A stretch of DNA of 64,000 nucleotides from contig NZ_JAFLRJ010000036.1 of NCBI RefSeq assembly GCF_017315755.1, positions 108,286 through 172,285 on the forward strand, read 5' to 3'. Positions 35,100 through 45,561 of this stretch are shown here, piece after piece. Positions within the stretch are counted from its first letter, which is position 1; each line of letters begins with the position of its first letter. Both the position numbers and the translations under genes were made by a program. A model generated the notes under the pieces. That model saw nothing but the letters and a program-made list of their open reading frames with translations, did no database searches and was not told where the DNA came from. This DNA is from Streptomyces beijiangensis (GTDB taxonomy: Bacteria; Actinomycetota; Actinomycetes; Streptomycetales; Streptomycetaceae).

Positions 35100-35186
35100 T
35101 CAGAACCCGCGGCGACAACACGCGGCAGAGGCCACCCGCAGCAGGTCGATATGACCGCGCGTGGTGAGCAGCACTGAACGCAACAT
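35100..35186 (-). CDS. Cysteine-type leader peptide of the SsuD-like gene
   Basis: 28 codons from ATG at 35186 to TGA at 35100, beginning MLRSVLLTTRGHIDLLRVAS and ending with AACCRRGF. The pattern R-x-HIDL-x-RVASA followed by Cys residues is that of the short leader peptides found upstream of sulfur-assimilation genes in actinobacteria. Here a Cys-Cys pair would stall ribosomes when cysteinyl-tRNA is scarce. It lies 71 nt before the SsuD-like start, with the homopurine tract between. Attenuation is inferred. Confidence 0.7.
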   Translation of the reverse strand: MLRSVLLTTRGHIDLLRVASAACCRRGF

Positions 35187-35271
35187 GGCGCCGAACGTAG
35201 CGAGCGGCCCGGACGCGGTCAATGGCGTCTCGTCCTCTGGACTAGCGCAGGGCCGCGCGAGAATGAGCCGC

Positions 35272-35694
35272 ATGTCCGACACCTTCACCACCCGCGTCCT
35301 GCACATCGCCACCGGCCGGACCGAGACCGTGACCGATCTGACCCACGACTGCGAGCAGTTCCTGCGCGAGGCGGCGGCGGGCCGTGACGGCCTGCTCAAC
35401 GTCTTCGTGCCGCATGCGACGGCCGGGATCGCTGTCCTGGAGACGGGCGCGGGCAGCGACGACGACCTGCTCGCCGCCCTCCGCACCCTGCTCCCCGCCG
35501 ACGACCGCTGGCAGCACCGCCACGGCACGCCGGGCCACGGCAGGGACCACGTCCTGCCGGCGCTCGTACCGCCGCACGCGACCCTGCCGGTGATCAGCGG
35601 GCGGCTGGAGTTGGGTACCTGGCAGTCGGTCTGTCTGGTCGACACGAACATCTCCAATGCCAACCGTCAGGTTCGACTGAGCTTCCTGGGTTGA
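35272..35694 (+). CDS. YjbQ-family protein (UPF0047)
   Basis: 140 residues from MSDTFTTRVLHIATG (ATG at 35263 also possible). Family features are LLNVFVPHATAGIAVLETG, WQHRHGTPGHGRDHVLPALV and TWQSVCLVDTNIS. The conserved His residues form a surface site. Some members show weak thiamine-phosphate synthase activity, but the cellular role is unknown. It is divergent from the sulfur leader peptide. Confidence 0.88.
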   Translation: MSDTFTTRVLHIATGRTETVTDLTHDCEQFLREAAAGRDGLLNVFVPHATAGIAVLETGAGSDDDLLAALRTLLPADDRWQHRHGTPGHGRDHVLPALVPPHATLPVISGRLELGTWQSVCLVDTNISNANRQVRLSFLG

Positions 35695-35705
35695 TCAAGA
35701 TCGTC

Positions 35706-36244
35706 CTAGGGGTGGCCGCGAAATATCCAGCGGTGCTCACCTCGATCGCGCTGACGCTCGTGGCAGGAACACCAGGAGGGTTGGTTCGTTGAGGAGCTGA
35801 CCTTCGCGGACGCGGATGCGATTCTTGCCATGGTGCGTGAGCTCTCGTCTGCGTGAGCTTCGGTGGCTTCGAGCGGTGCCCGGTCACGGGCTGATTCGAC
35901 CAGTTCCGGCCAGGGCGCCGGCCACGCGGCACTGAACGTTCCCGTCGCAGTGTGCAGTGGGTCCGTCAATGGGGGCAGGGCCGGGTCGCAGGCGGCGTCG
36001 CCCGCTCCGCACAGGCGCGGTACGCGCCACAAGGGCTCGACCGCGTCCCTGATCCCCAGGTCCGCGTGGGCCAGTGCTGCCCGCTTCCGCACGGCATCGT
36101 CGGAGCGTCGACGATGGCTCACCCGCCTCGCCACTGCGTTTCCGAGCTCACCCCGCCCATGCCGTGCGTGAGCGTGGCCGTGTCCCTTCGGCACCGGTCG
36201 GAAACCAGGTGCGGACTGCCGGTGCCATGGTGTGTCATCGGGGC
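35706..36244. other. Gap with gene remnants, no confident gene
   Basis: On the plus strand, one frame reads KYPAVLTSIALTLV (to about 35763) and the next frame continues WQEHQEGWFVEELTFADADA to a TGA at 35855-35857, as if a gene end had suffered a frameshift. On the minus strand an open frame (down to 35706) contains protein-like text such as AALAHADLGIRDAVEPLWRV but lacks a clear start and ribosome site. Neither is recognised. Confidence 0.3.
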
Positions 36245-37111
36245 ATGGCGATTGAGTTGCGCAAGCCGGGAGTCGACGGGCTGAGCGAGGCTGTGGGCGT
36301 GCTGCGGGAGTGGCAGTACGAGGGGGCGCCGATGCAACTGCATCCGGGGGACCTGGGCTGGTTCTGGCGGGCAGGCGCGGAAGGGACCGCCGCGTCGGTC
36401 CGGACGTGGAGCCGGGACGGACGGATTCTCGGCGTCGGGCTGCTGGACGGTCCCGGGTTGTTGCGGATGACCATCGCGCCGGACGTTCGGCGGGACGAGG
36501 AGCTTGCGCGGCAGTTGGTGGAGGACGTGACCGACCCGGAGCGCGGCGTACTGCCCGAGGGGAAGGCCAACATCGAGGCGCCGATGGACGCACTGGTCCA
36601 AGATCTCCTGTCCGAGGACGGCTGGAACACCGATGAGCCGTGGACGCCCCTGCGCCGCGACCTTACGCAGCCGGTGAAGGACCCGGGTGTGCGCATCGAG
36701 GTCGTCGGGCCGGAGCAGGCGCACACGTTCGTCTCCGTACATCGGGCAGCGTTCGAAGGGTCGACGGCCACGGACGAGCGCTGGCATGCGATGGCGGCCG
36801 GACTGCCGTACGCCGATGCCCGGGGTCTGGTCGCGTACGACGACCAGGGTCATGCGGTGGCGGTGGTGACGGTGTGGTCCGCCGGTCCGGGCAGGCCCGG
36901 GTTGCTCGAACCGATGGGCGTGCACCGGGAGCATCGCCGTCATGGCTACGGCGAGGCGATCTGTGTCGCGGCGGCGGCCGCACTCCAGGAGCTGGGCTCG
37001 TCGAGCGCGCTCGTCTGCACCCCGAGTTCCAATGTCGGCGCCGTCGCCACCTACCGGTCGGCGGGCTTCCAGGAGTGCCCCGAGGTCCGGGACCAGTGCC
37101 GGGACGCCTAG
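36245..37111 (+). CDS. Tandem-GNAT acetyltransferase
   Basis: 288 residues from MAIELRKPGVDGLSEAVGVL. The first half is a degenerate GNAT-like domain. The second has the acetyl-CoA motif A, LLEPMGVHREHRRHGYGEAI, and motif B ending in TYRSAGFQEC. Two-domain GNATs of this kind acetylate small molecules or proteins, sometimes antibiotics; the substrate is unknown. Its stop codon abuts one end of an inverted-repeat-bounded segment. Confidence 0.82.
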   Translation: MAIELRKPGVDGLSEAVGVLREWQYEGAPMQLHPGDLGWFWRAGAEGTAASVRTWSRDGRILGVGLLDGPGLLRMTIAPDVRRDEELARQLVEDVTDPERGVLPEGKANIEAPMDALVQDLLSEDGWNTDEPWTPLRRDLTQPVKDPGVRIEVVGPEQAHTFVSVHRAAFEGSTATDERWHAMAAGLPYADARGLVAYDDQGHAVAVVTVWSAGPGRPGLLEPMGVHREHRRHGYGEAICVAAAAALQELGSSSALVCTPSSNVGAVATYRSAGFQECPEVRDQCRDA

Positions 37112-37894
37112 GCCGTGTTGCTGAGGGAAGCTGGTGAGCCGGGTGCACCCCGGACTTCGGCGTCGAGCAGCGTCATTCCCAGCACGGGCCGCACCTCCCG
37201 CCTCCGACGGTGCAGCCGCGTGGTGTCCATCTCGCTGCGTAAACGGTTGGCTCGTATGCCCCTCTGTGATGGCTACGTGCACACTGACGGTTTCCCGTTC
37301 GACCTGAAGGACTGAGCCGTGCCCGACCGACCTGAGATTGTCTGTATCTGCGGCTCCACCCGGTTCGTGGACGAGATGAGCGCGGCGAACCGTGATCTGA
37401 CCTTCGCAGGTGTCATCGTCGTCGCGCCAGGCGTCTTCCTGCGCGCCGAGGATCACGAAGCAGACGAGTTGATCACCAACGAGCAGAAGACCGCGCTGGA
37501 CGCCCTCCACCTGCGCAAGATCGACCTGGCAGACCGGGTTCTTGTCGTCAACCCAGGCGGGTATATCGGCGAGTCCACGAGCAGGGAGATCGCATACGCC
37601 CACGTCACCGGCAAGCCGATCTCGTTCACCGATCCCTTCTGACCAGTAGACGCTTCGTGGTGCGCGCGGGCAACGAGTTTCGGTCAGCCTTGGGCGACCA
37701 GCGCGCCGGGCGCCTCTCCGAGCCTCTGCCGTGTCACGTCGAACGATCCGCGTCCTGGAGCGAACAACGTCGCGAAGTCGCGGGCCAAGGGCCAGACCTG
37801 ATCGGCGTCTCCCGGCTGTGCGGGGCGGATTCAGACGTCGCCGCAGTCTTCCGGGCGCTCACGCCGCGTGCAGCAAGGCTTTAGCAACACGCCC
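37111..37894. mobile_element. Candidate relic element bounded by imperfect inverted repeats
   Basis: GGCCGTGTTGCTGAGG at 37111-37126 and the complement of GGGCGTGTTGCTAAAG at 37879-37894 match at 13 of 16 positions in inverted orientation. The ends resemble insertion-sequence termini (GTGTTGC core). The 780-bp interior holds a small DUF4406-like gene and coding-like debris but no transposase. No target duplication was seen, so this may be a relic or a passenger-carrying mini-element. Confidence 0.35.
37319..37642 (+). CDS. DUF4406/nucleoside 2-deoxyribosyltransferase-like protein
   Basis: 107 residues from GTG at 37319. The fold signature is a Rossmann-like start, EIVCICGSTRFVDEM, with LHLRKIDLADRVLVVNPGGY and IGESTSREIAYAHVTGKPI, as in the deoxyribosyltransferase-like family often found on phages and mobile elements. 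Upstream, in another frame, a short coding-like end (GYVHTDGFPFDLKD, stop at 37315) finishes 3 bp before this GTG, suggesting former translational coupling. The gene lies within the candidate relic element. Confidence 0.65.
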   Translation: MPDRPEIVCICGSTRFVDEMSAANRDLTFAGVIVVAPGVFLRAEDHEADELITNEQKTALDALHLRKIDLADRVLVVNPGGYIGESTSREIAYAHVTGKPISFTDPF

Positions 37895-38028
37895 TGGTCT
37901 CCTGTTCACCTCGTTCGGGGCCGGAAATATCCCCGAATGTCTAATAAGACCAATCTGGCAGGCGAGGCCCTCCGAATCACAGTCATGGAGAACGGGCGCA
38001 CCGGTCTCCCGACCGGAGGGCGTTCGCC
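37643..38028. other. Intergenic region upstream of dipZ
   Basis: No supported gene in these 386 bp. It contains the right inverted repeat of the candidate element (37879-37894), then a less GC-rich stretch around 37920-37960 (AATATCCCCGAATGTCTAATAAGACC) that is the likely dipZ promoter region. Confidence 0.4.
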
Positions 38029-39735
38029 ATGCTCACGTTGATCTTGATCGGTCTTCTCGGAGGGCTGATAACCGCTGTATCGCCGTGCATCCTGCCCGTT
38101 CTGCCGGTCGTCTTCCTCGCCGGAGGCCCGGGAACCGAGACCGCGGCGCCGGCGGAGCCCACTCCCGCGCGCAATCGCCGTCCGTACGCCGTGGTGGCTG
38201 GGCTGGTCCTCAGTTTCAGCTTCTTCACCCTGCTGGGGGTGACGCTGCTGTCGGCGCTCGGCCTGCCGCAGGACATCCTGCGGTACGTGGGCCTGGCCCT
38301 GCTGGTGCTGATCGGTCTCGGGCTGATCTTCCCGCCGGTCGAGCGGCTGCTGGAGAAGCCGTTCGCGCGGATCCCGCAGCGGCAGGTCAACAAGGAGGGC
38401 AGCGCCTTCGTGCTGGGCCTCGGGCTCGGACTGCTGTACGTACCGTGCGCGGGGCCCGTGCTGGCCGCCATCACGGTGGCCGGGGCGCGCGGGCAGATCA
38501 GCGCCGACATCGTCACCCTGACCGTGTCCTTCGCGGTCGGCACGGCCGTCCCGCTGCTGGTCTTCGCCCTGGCCGGGAGGCGTGTCGCCGAGCGCGTGGC
38601 GGCCTTTCGTACCCGGGCTCGCAAGCTGCGCATCGCCGCCGGTGTGCTGATGGTCGTCCTGGCCTTCGCGCTGGCCTTCAACGTCACGGACACCATCCAG
38701 CGGGCCCTGCCCGACTACACCTCTGCTGCCCAGAAGAAGATCGAGGACAGCGACACCGCCCGGCAGAAGCTGTCCGGTCTGTACAACAACTCCAACAAGG
38801 AACTCTCCCGCTGCGAGGACGGTGCCGACGAGCTCCGTTCCTGCGGGCAGGCCCCCGCCATCGACGGCATCGCCAAGTGGCTCAACACCCCGGGCGGCGC
38901 GCCCGTCGACCTGGCGAAGCAGCGCGGGAAGGTCGTGCTGATCGACTTCTGGACGTACTCCTGCATCAACTGCCAGCGCAGCCTTCCGCACATCGAGGCG
39001 TGGAACGCGGCGTACAAGGCGTACGGGCTCGAAGTGATCGGCGTGCACTCGCCCGAGTTCCCCTTCGAGAAGAACGCGGGCAACGTGGCCGACCAGGCGA
39101 AGAAGCTCGGTGTGAGCTACCCGGTCGCCCTCGACAACGACCTGACCACCTGGGACAACTACCGCAACCGGTACTGGCCCGCCAAGTACCTCATCGACGA
39201 CAAGGGAACGGTGCGGTACTTCAAGTTCGGTGAAGGGCAGTACGACAAGACCGAAGATTTCATCCGTACGCTCCTGAAGCAGGCCGACCCTCAGGTCCAA
39301 CTGCCGCCCAAGACGGGCCAGAAGGCCGACGACCTGACCGCGGGCCGCACCCCGGAGACCTATCTCAGCAACCTCCGCATACGGAACTACGTCGGCACCC
39401 CGATCGTCGACGACAAGGCGACTGTCTACCGCTTCCCGGCCGACATCCCCCTCAACTCGCTCTCCCTGGACGGTACGTGGACCGCCGGATACGACCACTT
39501 CACCGCGGGCAGGGATGCCCGGCTGGCGTTCACCTATCGGGCCAAGAACGTCAACCTGGTCCTGGCGGGCGAGGGGTCGGTCACGGTCCTCGTCAACGGC
39601 AAGGAGACGAAGACCCTGCAGGTGCACGGCACGCCGTCCCTCTACTCCCTGGTCGACAACGCCGACCCGGGTGAAGCGAAACTCGAACTCCGTCTCACCC
39701 CGGGTATCCAGGGCTACGCCTTCACCTTCGGATAG
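38029..39735 (+). CDS. dipZ: DipZ-type cytochrome c biogenesis / thiol-disulfide protein
   Basis: 568 residues. The N-terminal CcdA-like membrane domain has the redox cysteines in SPCILPVLPVV (Cys20) and YVPCAGPVLAAI. After about residue 225 comes a thioredoxin-like domain with FWTYSCINCQRSLPH (CxxC form CINC) and FPFEKNAGNVADQAKKLG. The C-terminal 130 residues form a beta-rich module (YRFPADIPLNSLSLDGTWT). DipZ moves reducing power across the membrane to extracellular thiols and apo-cytochromes. GGAGGG precedes the ATG. Confidence 0.9.
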   Translation: MLTLILIGLLGGLITAVSPCILPVLPVVFLAGGPGTETAAPAEPTPARNRRPYAVVAGLVLSFSFFTLLGVTLLSALGLPQDILRYVGLALLVLIGLGLIFPPVERLLEKPFARIPQRQVNKEGSAFVLGLGLGLLYVPCAGPVLAAITVAGARGQISADIVTLTVSFAVGTAVPLLVFALAGRRVAERVAAFRTRARKLRIAAGVLMVVLAFALAFNVTDTIQRALPDYTSAAQKKIEDSDTARQKLSGLYNNSNKELSRCEDGADELRSCGQAPAIDGIAKWLNTPGGAPVDLAKQRGKVVLIDFWTYSCINCQRSLPHIEAWNAAYKAYGLEVIGVHSPEFPFEKNAGNVADQAKKLGVSYPVALDNDLTTWDNYRNRYWPAKYLIDDKGTVRYFKFGEGQYDKTEDFIRTLLKQADPQVQLPPKTGQKADDLTAGRTPETYLSNLRIRNYVGTPIVDDKATVYRFPADIPLNSLSLDGTWTAGYDHFTAGRDARLAFTYRAKNVNLVLAGEGSVTVLVNGKETKTLQVHGTPSLYSLVDNADPGEAKLELRLTPGIQGYAFTFG

Positions 39736-39892
39736 ACGCCTCGGCGGAGTGCGAATGCCAGGCGGAACGGCGCGCCGGGCCTGCGGATGCGATGTGCTGC
39801 GCGCCGCGTCCGTTTCGCGGCATTAGCGTGTGAAGTACCGCAGGTCCGCAGCCTGACGCCACCGCATCAACTTCTCTGTGAGGCGTATTTTC

Positions 39893-40315
39893 ATGAGTCT
39901 GAGCATCCGCAATCAGATCGCCGGCACCGTCACCGCAGTCACTACGGGTGAGGTCATGGCCACCGTCAAGGTTCGTCTTGCCGGCGGCCAGAACGTCACC
40001 GCCGCGATCACCCTGGAGGCCGTCAAGGAGCTCGGCCTCGCCGAGGGCTCCGAGGTCAAGGCCCTCGTGAAGTCCACCGAGGTCTCCCTCGCTACCGGCC
40101 CGGTCGAGGGCGTTTCCATCCGTAACCAGATCCCCGGCACGGTCACCGACGTCGCCACCGGTGGCGCCATGGCCTCCGTGAAGGTCGCCGTCGAGGGCGG
40201 CGAACTGACCGCCGCCATCACCAAGGACGCCGTCGCCGACCTGAAGCTCGCCTCCGGCTCCTCGGTCGTCGCGCTGATCAAGTCGACCGAGATCTCTCTC
40301 GCCACCGTCCGCTAG
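39893..40315 (+). CDS. Molbindin with two TOBE/Mop domains
   Basis: 140 residues made of two similar halves. The first is SLSIRNQIAGTVTAVTTGEV to VKSTEVSLATG; the second is SIRNQIPGTVTDVATGGA to IKSTEISLATVR. Each is a Mop (TOBE) domain that binds molybdate at subunit interfaces, so the protein is probably a molybdate store. Its stop codon overlaps that of the convergent marR gene inside one CTAG. Confidence 0.88.
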   Translation: MSLSIRNQIAGTVTAVTTGEVMATVKVRLAGGQNVTAAITLEAVKELGLAEGSEVKALVKSTEVSLATGPVEGVSIRNQIPGTVTDVATGGAMASVKVAVEGGELTAAITKDAVADLKLASGSSVVALIKSTEISLATVR

Positions 40316-40734
40316 CGGGCGGCCAGCCGCTCCATCAGTGCGGCGGTGCGTGCCAGCGTCTCGCGCTCCTCGCCGGTGAGTTCGGCCTCGATGGCCTGCG
40401 CGAGCCAGCCGACCCTGCGCCCGCGCTCCGCTTCGAGCGCGGCCCGCCCCGCGTCGGAGAGCTCGACCAGGGACTTGCGGCCGTCCGTGGGGTGCGCCCG
40501 GCGGGAGATCAGGCCCTGTTCCATGAGCAGCCCGACCGCGCGGGCCATGGACTGCGGGCGTACGCGCTGATCCGCGGCGAGATCGCTGGTGGTCATGGCG
40601 CCGTCGCGGTCGAGAGTGCCGAGGACGGCGACCTGGCCGAGCGGGATCCGGTCCTCGTGCTTCACGCGCCGTGAGAGCTTGCCCATCGCGGTACGCAGTT
40701 CGGCGGCGACGGCGGCGGGTTCCGGGGTGGGCAT
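40312..40734 (-). CDS. MarR-family regulator
   Basis: 140 residues from MPTPEPAAVAAELRTAMGKL. The winged helix contains LGQVAVLGTLDRDGAMTTSD, DQRVRPQSMARAVGLLMEQG and RRAHPTDGRKSLVELSDAG. The gene is convergent with molbindin and divergent from enolase, with a repeat-rich intergenic region that likely holds its operators. The ligand is unknown. Confidence 0.85.
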   Translation of the reverse strand: MPTPEPAAVAAELRTAMGKLSRRVKHEDRIPLGQVAVLGTLDRDGAMTTSDLAADQRVRPQSMARAVGLLMEQGLISRRAHPTDGRKSLVELSDAGRAALEAERGRRVGWLAQAIEAELTGEERETLARTAALMERLAAR

Positions 40735-40777
40735 ACGGCACTTTAACCCGCGGTTGCCGGCGGGACTGGGCACTCTC

Positions 40778-42661
<1,884 letters not shown>

Positions 42662-42686
42662 ACCCGGACCAGCGCCAAAATCCTGG

Positions 42687-43871
42687 TCAGACAGCGCCGT
42701 CGGCACGCAGTCCGGAAATGGCGGCGTCCTCGTACCCCAACTCGCGCAGCACCGAGTCCGAATGCTCGCCGACCCAGGGGACCGGGTCCATGCGCGGGCT
42801 CACGCCGCTCAGCGTCGCCGGCGGCAGCAGCGCCTTCACGGAACCGCCGGGTGTCACGACGTCCCGCCACCGGTCGCGGCCCGACAGGACAGGGTGGTCC
42901 CAGTACTCGGACACCGAGTTGAGCCGTGAGTTCGCGACCTTCGCGCTGTCGAGGAGCGCCACCGCCGAGGCCGCGTCCAGCTCGGCGAAGCGAGCGGAGA
43001 CGATCGCGTTGAGTTCTTCCCGGTGCGCGACCCGGGCCGAATTGCGGTGGAAGCGCCGGTCGGCGGCGAGCGAGGCGTCACCGAGGAACACGTCGCAGAA
43101 CGAAGCCCACTCGCGCTCGTTCTGGATGGCGAGCAGGACAGTCACTTTGTCGGCAGCGCTGTACGGCCCGTAGGGCGCGATGGTGGCGTGCTGGGCGCCG
43201 ACACGTGCCGGCTGGTTGCCCGAATACGCCGTGTAGTAGGCCGGGGAGCCCATCCACTCCGAGAGCGACTCGAAGAGGGAGACCTCGACCGCGCGGGCCC
43301 GCCGGGTCGCCTGCCGCTCGTACAGCGCGGTCAGTATCCCGGAGTACGCGTACATGCCGGCGGCGATGTCGGCGATGGAGATCCCCACCTTGGCGGCCTC
43401 CTCGGGCGACCCGGTGAGGGAGACCACGCCGGTCTCGCACTGCACCAGCAGGTCGTACGCCTTCCGGTGCGCCCACGGGCCGGTGTTGCCGTACCCCGAG
43501 ATGTCACAGACGATCAGCGACGGGTGCCTGGCGGCCAACTCGTCGGCGCCGAGGTGCAGTCGGCGCGCGGCGCCGGGCGCCAGATTCTGTACGAAGACGT
43601 CCGCCTTGCCGAGCAGCTTCTCCAGGACCTCGCGGCCGCCCCGTGTCTTGATGTCGAGAGTGAGCGATTCCTTCGACCGGTTCAGCCACACGAAATAGCT
43701 CGACTGGCCGTGTACGGACTCGTCGTAGCCCCGGGCGAAATCCCCCGGTCCCGGGCGCTCGATCTTGATCACCCTGGCGCCGAGGTCGGCCAGCTGGCGG
43801 GTGGCGAAGGGGGCGGCGACCGCCTGTTCCAGGCTGACCACGGTGATGCCTTCCAGGGGCAGCGAAGCCAT
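42687..43871 (-). CDS. CaiB/BaiF (family III) CoA transferase
   Basis: 394 residues from MASLPLEGITVVSLEQAVAA, with GGAGGAG upstream. Family III features are GARVIKIERPGPGDFARGYD, SYFVWLNRSKESLTLDIK and the catalytic Asp in RKAYDLLVQCETG, with SISIADIAAGMYA-type sequence following. It moves CoA between carboxylic acids; donors and acceptors are unknown. Its 3' end lies 25 bp from the HTH/TOBE gene (convergent). Confidence 0.9.
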   Translation of the reverse strand: MASLPLEGITVVSLEQAVAAPFATRQLADLGARVIKIERPGPGDFARGYDESVHGQSSYFVWLNRSKESLTLDIKTRGGREVLEKLLGKADVFVQNLAPGAARRLHLGADELAARHPSLIVCDISGYGNTGPWAHRKAYDLLVQCETGVVSLTGSPEEAAKVGISIADIAAGMYAYSGILTALYERQATRRARAVEVSLFESLSEWMGSPAYYTAYSGNQPARVGAQHATIAPYGPYSAADKVTVLLAIQNEREWASFCDVFLGDASLAADRRFHRNSARVAHREELNAIVSARFAELDAASAVALLDSAKVANSRLNSVSEYWDHPVLSGRDRWRDVVTPGGSVKALLPPATLSGVSPRMDPVPWVGEHSDSVLRELGYEDAAISGLRADGAV

Positions 43872-44095
43872 GGGGTACTCCTCCGGGCGAGGGGGCGGGG
43901 ACGCGCGAGGACCTGCTCGAACACTACGTCCCCCTCGGTACGTCTCCCTGGCGCTACCAGGGGTCCTCCTCGCGGTGTGGACCGCTGATGTACGTGATCG
44001 CGGTACGGCGGACCTGGGGAGGATGTCCCGGGGTGGGGCGGGTGGTGACCATGGGCCGGTGACCAACGCACCGGCGGCCGGACGGCTGCGAGAGG

Positions 44096-44461
44096 GTGAT
44101 GTGGACCGTGATCGCCGCGGGCCTCGTGGCGCCGGGGAGCGAGGCGCGGGTGATCCTCTACACCGTCCTCGGCGCGGCGTACTCCGCGATCACGTACAGC
44201 GCCTACCGGGTGCCCGTCCTGGCGAGCATCCCGGTGGCCCTCCTCGCGCTCAACATGGTCCGTACCCCGGACGTGCCCACCATCCTGGCGGGACTCGAGC
44301 GCGAGCGGGTCGAGGATCTGCGCCGCGCCGCCGAGCGCGAACGGGCCCGCATCGCCCGCGAGTTGCAGGCCGGGGCGGCCCGTACGGTCATGGACGCCGC
44401 TCCCGACCTTGCACGCGAGGCGCTGCTTCGTGCACCGCTTCCACGACGGCAGGGGCCTTGA
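44096..44461 (+). pseudogene. Truncated two-component sensor kinase
   Basis: 121 codons. Two hydrophobic helices (VILYTVLGAAYSAITYSAY, VPVLASIPVALLALNMV) are followed by AAERERARIARELQ, which matches the H-box of HisKA_3 kinases (usually RIARELHD). Here the phospho-accepting His is replaced by Gln and the ATPase domain is absent. The frame runs on antisense to an arsR remnant and stops. This is a 5' kinase fragment joined to ars-locus DNA. Confidence 0.6.
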
Positions 44462-44531
44462 ACACTTTGGCCGGCTCGGTGGCCCGGTCCTTGTCCGCCT
44501 GGCCGAGCACCACAAGCTCTTGATTCGACAT
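44388..44531 (-). pseudogene. 5' fragment of an ArsR-type repressor gene
   Basis: ATG at 44531, 47 codons. It begins MSNQELVVLGQADKDRATEP and continues AKVFKA, resembling the start of ArsR repressors before the conserved ALADPVRLRLL core. At that point the sequence changes to unrelated codons and stops. The winged helix and metal site are missing, so it cannot be a working repressor. Its position, divergent from arsM across an inverted repeat, is that of an arsR gene. Confidence 0.5.
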
Positions 44532-44539
44532 GTTTCTAT

Positions 44540-44555
44540 ATTGACAAACGTCAAT
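44540..44555. promoter_or_regulatory. ArsR-type operator upstream of arsM
   Basis: ATTGAC AAAC GTCAAT is a perfect 6+4+6 inverted repeat, 9 bp from the arsR remnant start and 70 bp from arsM. It looks like the operators of ArsR/SmtB repressors and is intact although the local repressor gene is truncated. Confidence 0.6.
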
Positions 44556-44625
44556 TCAGAGCGCAAGGTTGCATCGAGATGCATCGAAACAGCCCGGTCG
44601 AGCCCTGCCATCCAGGAGGCACACC

Positions 44626-45486
44626 ATGAGTGATCAGTCCGCTGACCTGCGCGAGGCCGTTCGTGAGCGATACGCCGCAGCCGCCGTCCAGGTCCAAGAG
44701 GGGGTGCGAAGCTCCAGTGGAGCCGATGCTTGCAGCGGGGGCAGCGCCTGTTGCGGCCCGCAGGCGATCGCGGTCGACGCGAACTTCGGATCCACGCTGT
44801 ACGCAGCCGACGAGCGCGAAGCGCTGCCCGCGGAAGCCGTCGCTGCCTCGCTCGGCTGCGGCAACCCCACCGCCGTCGCCGACCTGCGCGAAGGGGAGCG
44901 CGTCCTGGATCTCGGCTCGGGCGGCGGCATCGACGTACTGCTCTCCGCCCGTCGCGTCGGTCCCGCCGGCAAGGTGTACGGGCTGGACATGACCGAGGAG
45001 ATGCTGACGGTCGCCCTGGCCAACCAGAAGAAGGCCGGCGCCACCAACGTCGAGTTCCTCAAGGGCACCATCGAGGCGATCCCGCTGCCCGCGAACACGA
45101 TCGACGTCGTGATCTCCAACTGCGTCATCAACCTGTCCACCGACAAGCCGTCCGTTTTCGCGGAGATGTTCCGTGTCGTGGCTCCCGGCGGACGCATCGG
45201 CATCTCCGACGTCGTCGCCGACGACGAGCTCACTGCCGCCCAGCGCGCGGAGCGGGGCGACCACGTCGGATGCATCGCGGGGGCACTGTCCTTCGCCGAG
45301 TACCGCGAAGGGCTGGCCGCGGCCGGATTCACGGACATCGAACTCACCCCGGCCCATGCCGTCGCCGACGGCATGCACTCCGCCATCGTCCGCGCAGGCA
45401 AGCCGGCCGCCACTCCTGGCGCCGCCGCTCACCTGCCGGCCGCCGAGGCCGAGGGCACCTCCTGCTGTGGTGGAAGCGGCTGCTGA
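44626..45486 (+). CDS. arsM: Arsenite S-adenosylmethionine methyltransferase
   Basis: 286 residues, with CCAGGAGG before the ATG. SAM motif I is RVLDLGSGGGIDVLLSARRV, with YGLDMTEEML following. The As(III)-binding cysteines are visible: CCGPQ near residue 41, Cys in VVISNCVINLSTDKP, and Cys in GDHVGCIAGAL. The C-terminus ends CCGGSGC, a further thiol cluster. It methylates arsenite to volatile or less toxic forms. Upstream control by ArsR is suggested by the operator, but the adjacent arsR is truncated. Confidence 0.93.
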   Translation: MSDQSADLREAVRERYAAAAVQVQEGVRSSSGADACSGGSACCGPQAIAVDANFGSTLYAADEREALPAEAVAASLGCGNPTAVADLREGERVLDLGSGGGIDVLLSARRVGPAGKVYGLDMTEEMLTVALANQKKAGATNVEFLKGTIEAIPLPANTIDVVISNCVINLSTDKPSVFAEMFRVVAPGGRIGISDVVADDELTAAQRAERGDHVGCIAGALSFAEYREGLAAAGFTDIELTPAHAVADGMHSAIVRAGKPAATPGAAAHLPAAEAEGTSCCGGSGC

Positions 45487-45561
45487 TCGGACCCGGCGCT
45501 GCCTTTCCGGCAGGGCGTCGGGCCATACTGGTCGGGCCCCGACAACCCACAGAACGAGTCC

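Noticed and set aside
35706..36593. 295-codon minus-strand open frame
   Set aside because: It overlaps the start of the acetyltransferase gene, has no ribosome site or recognisable motif, and conflicts with a coding-like plus-strand end. Left as a gap.
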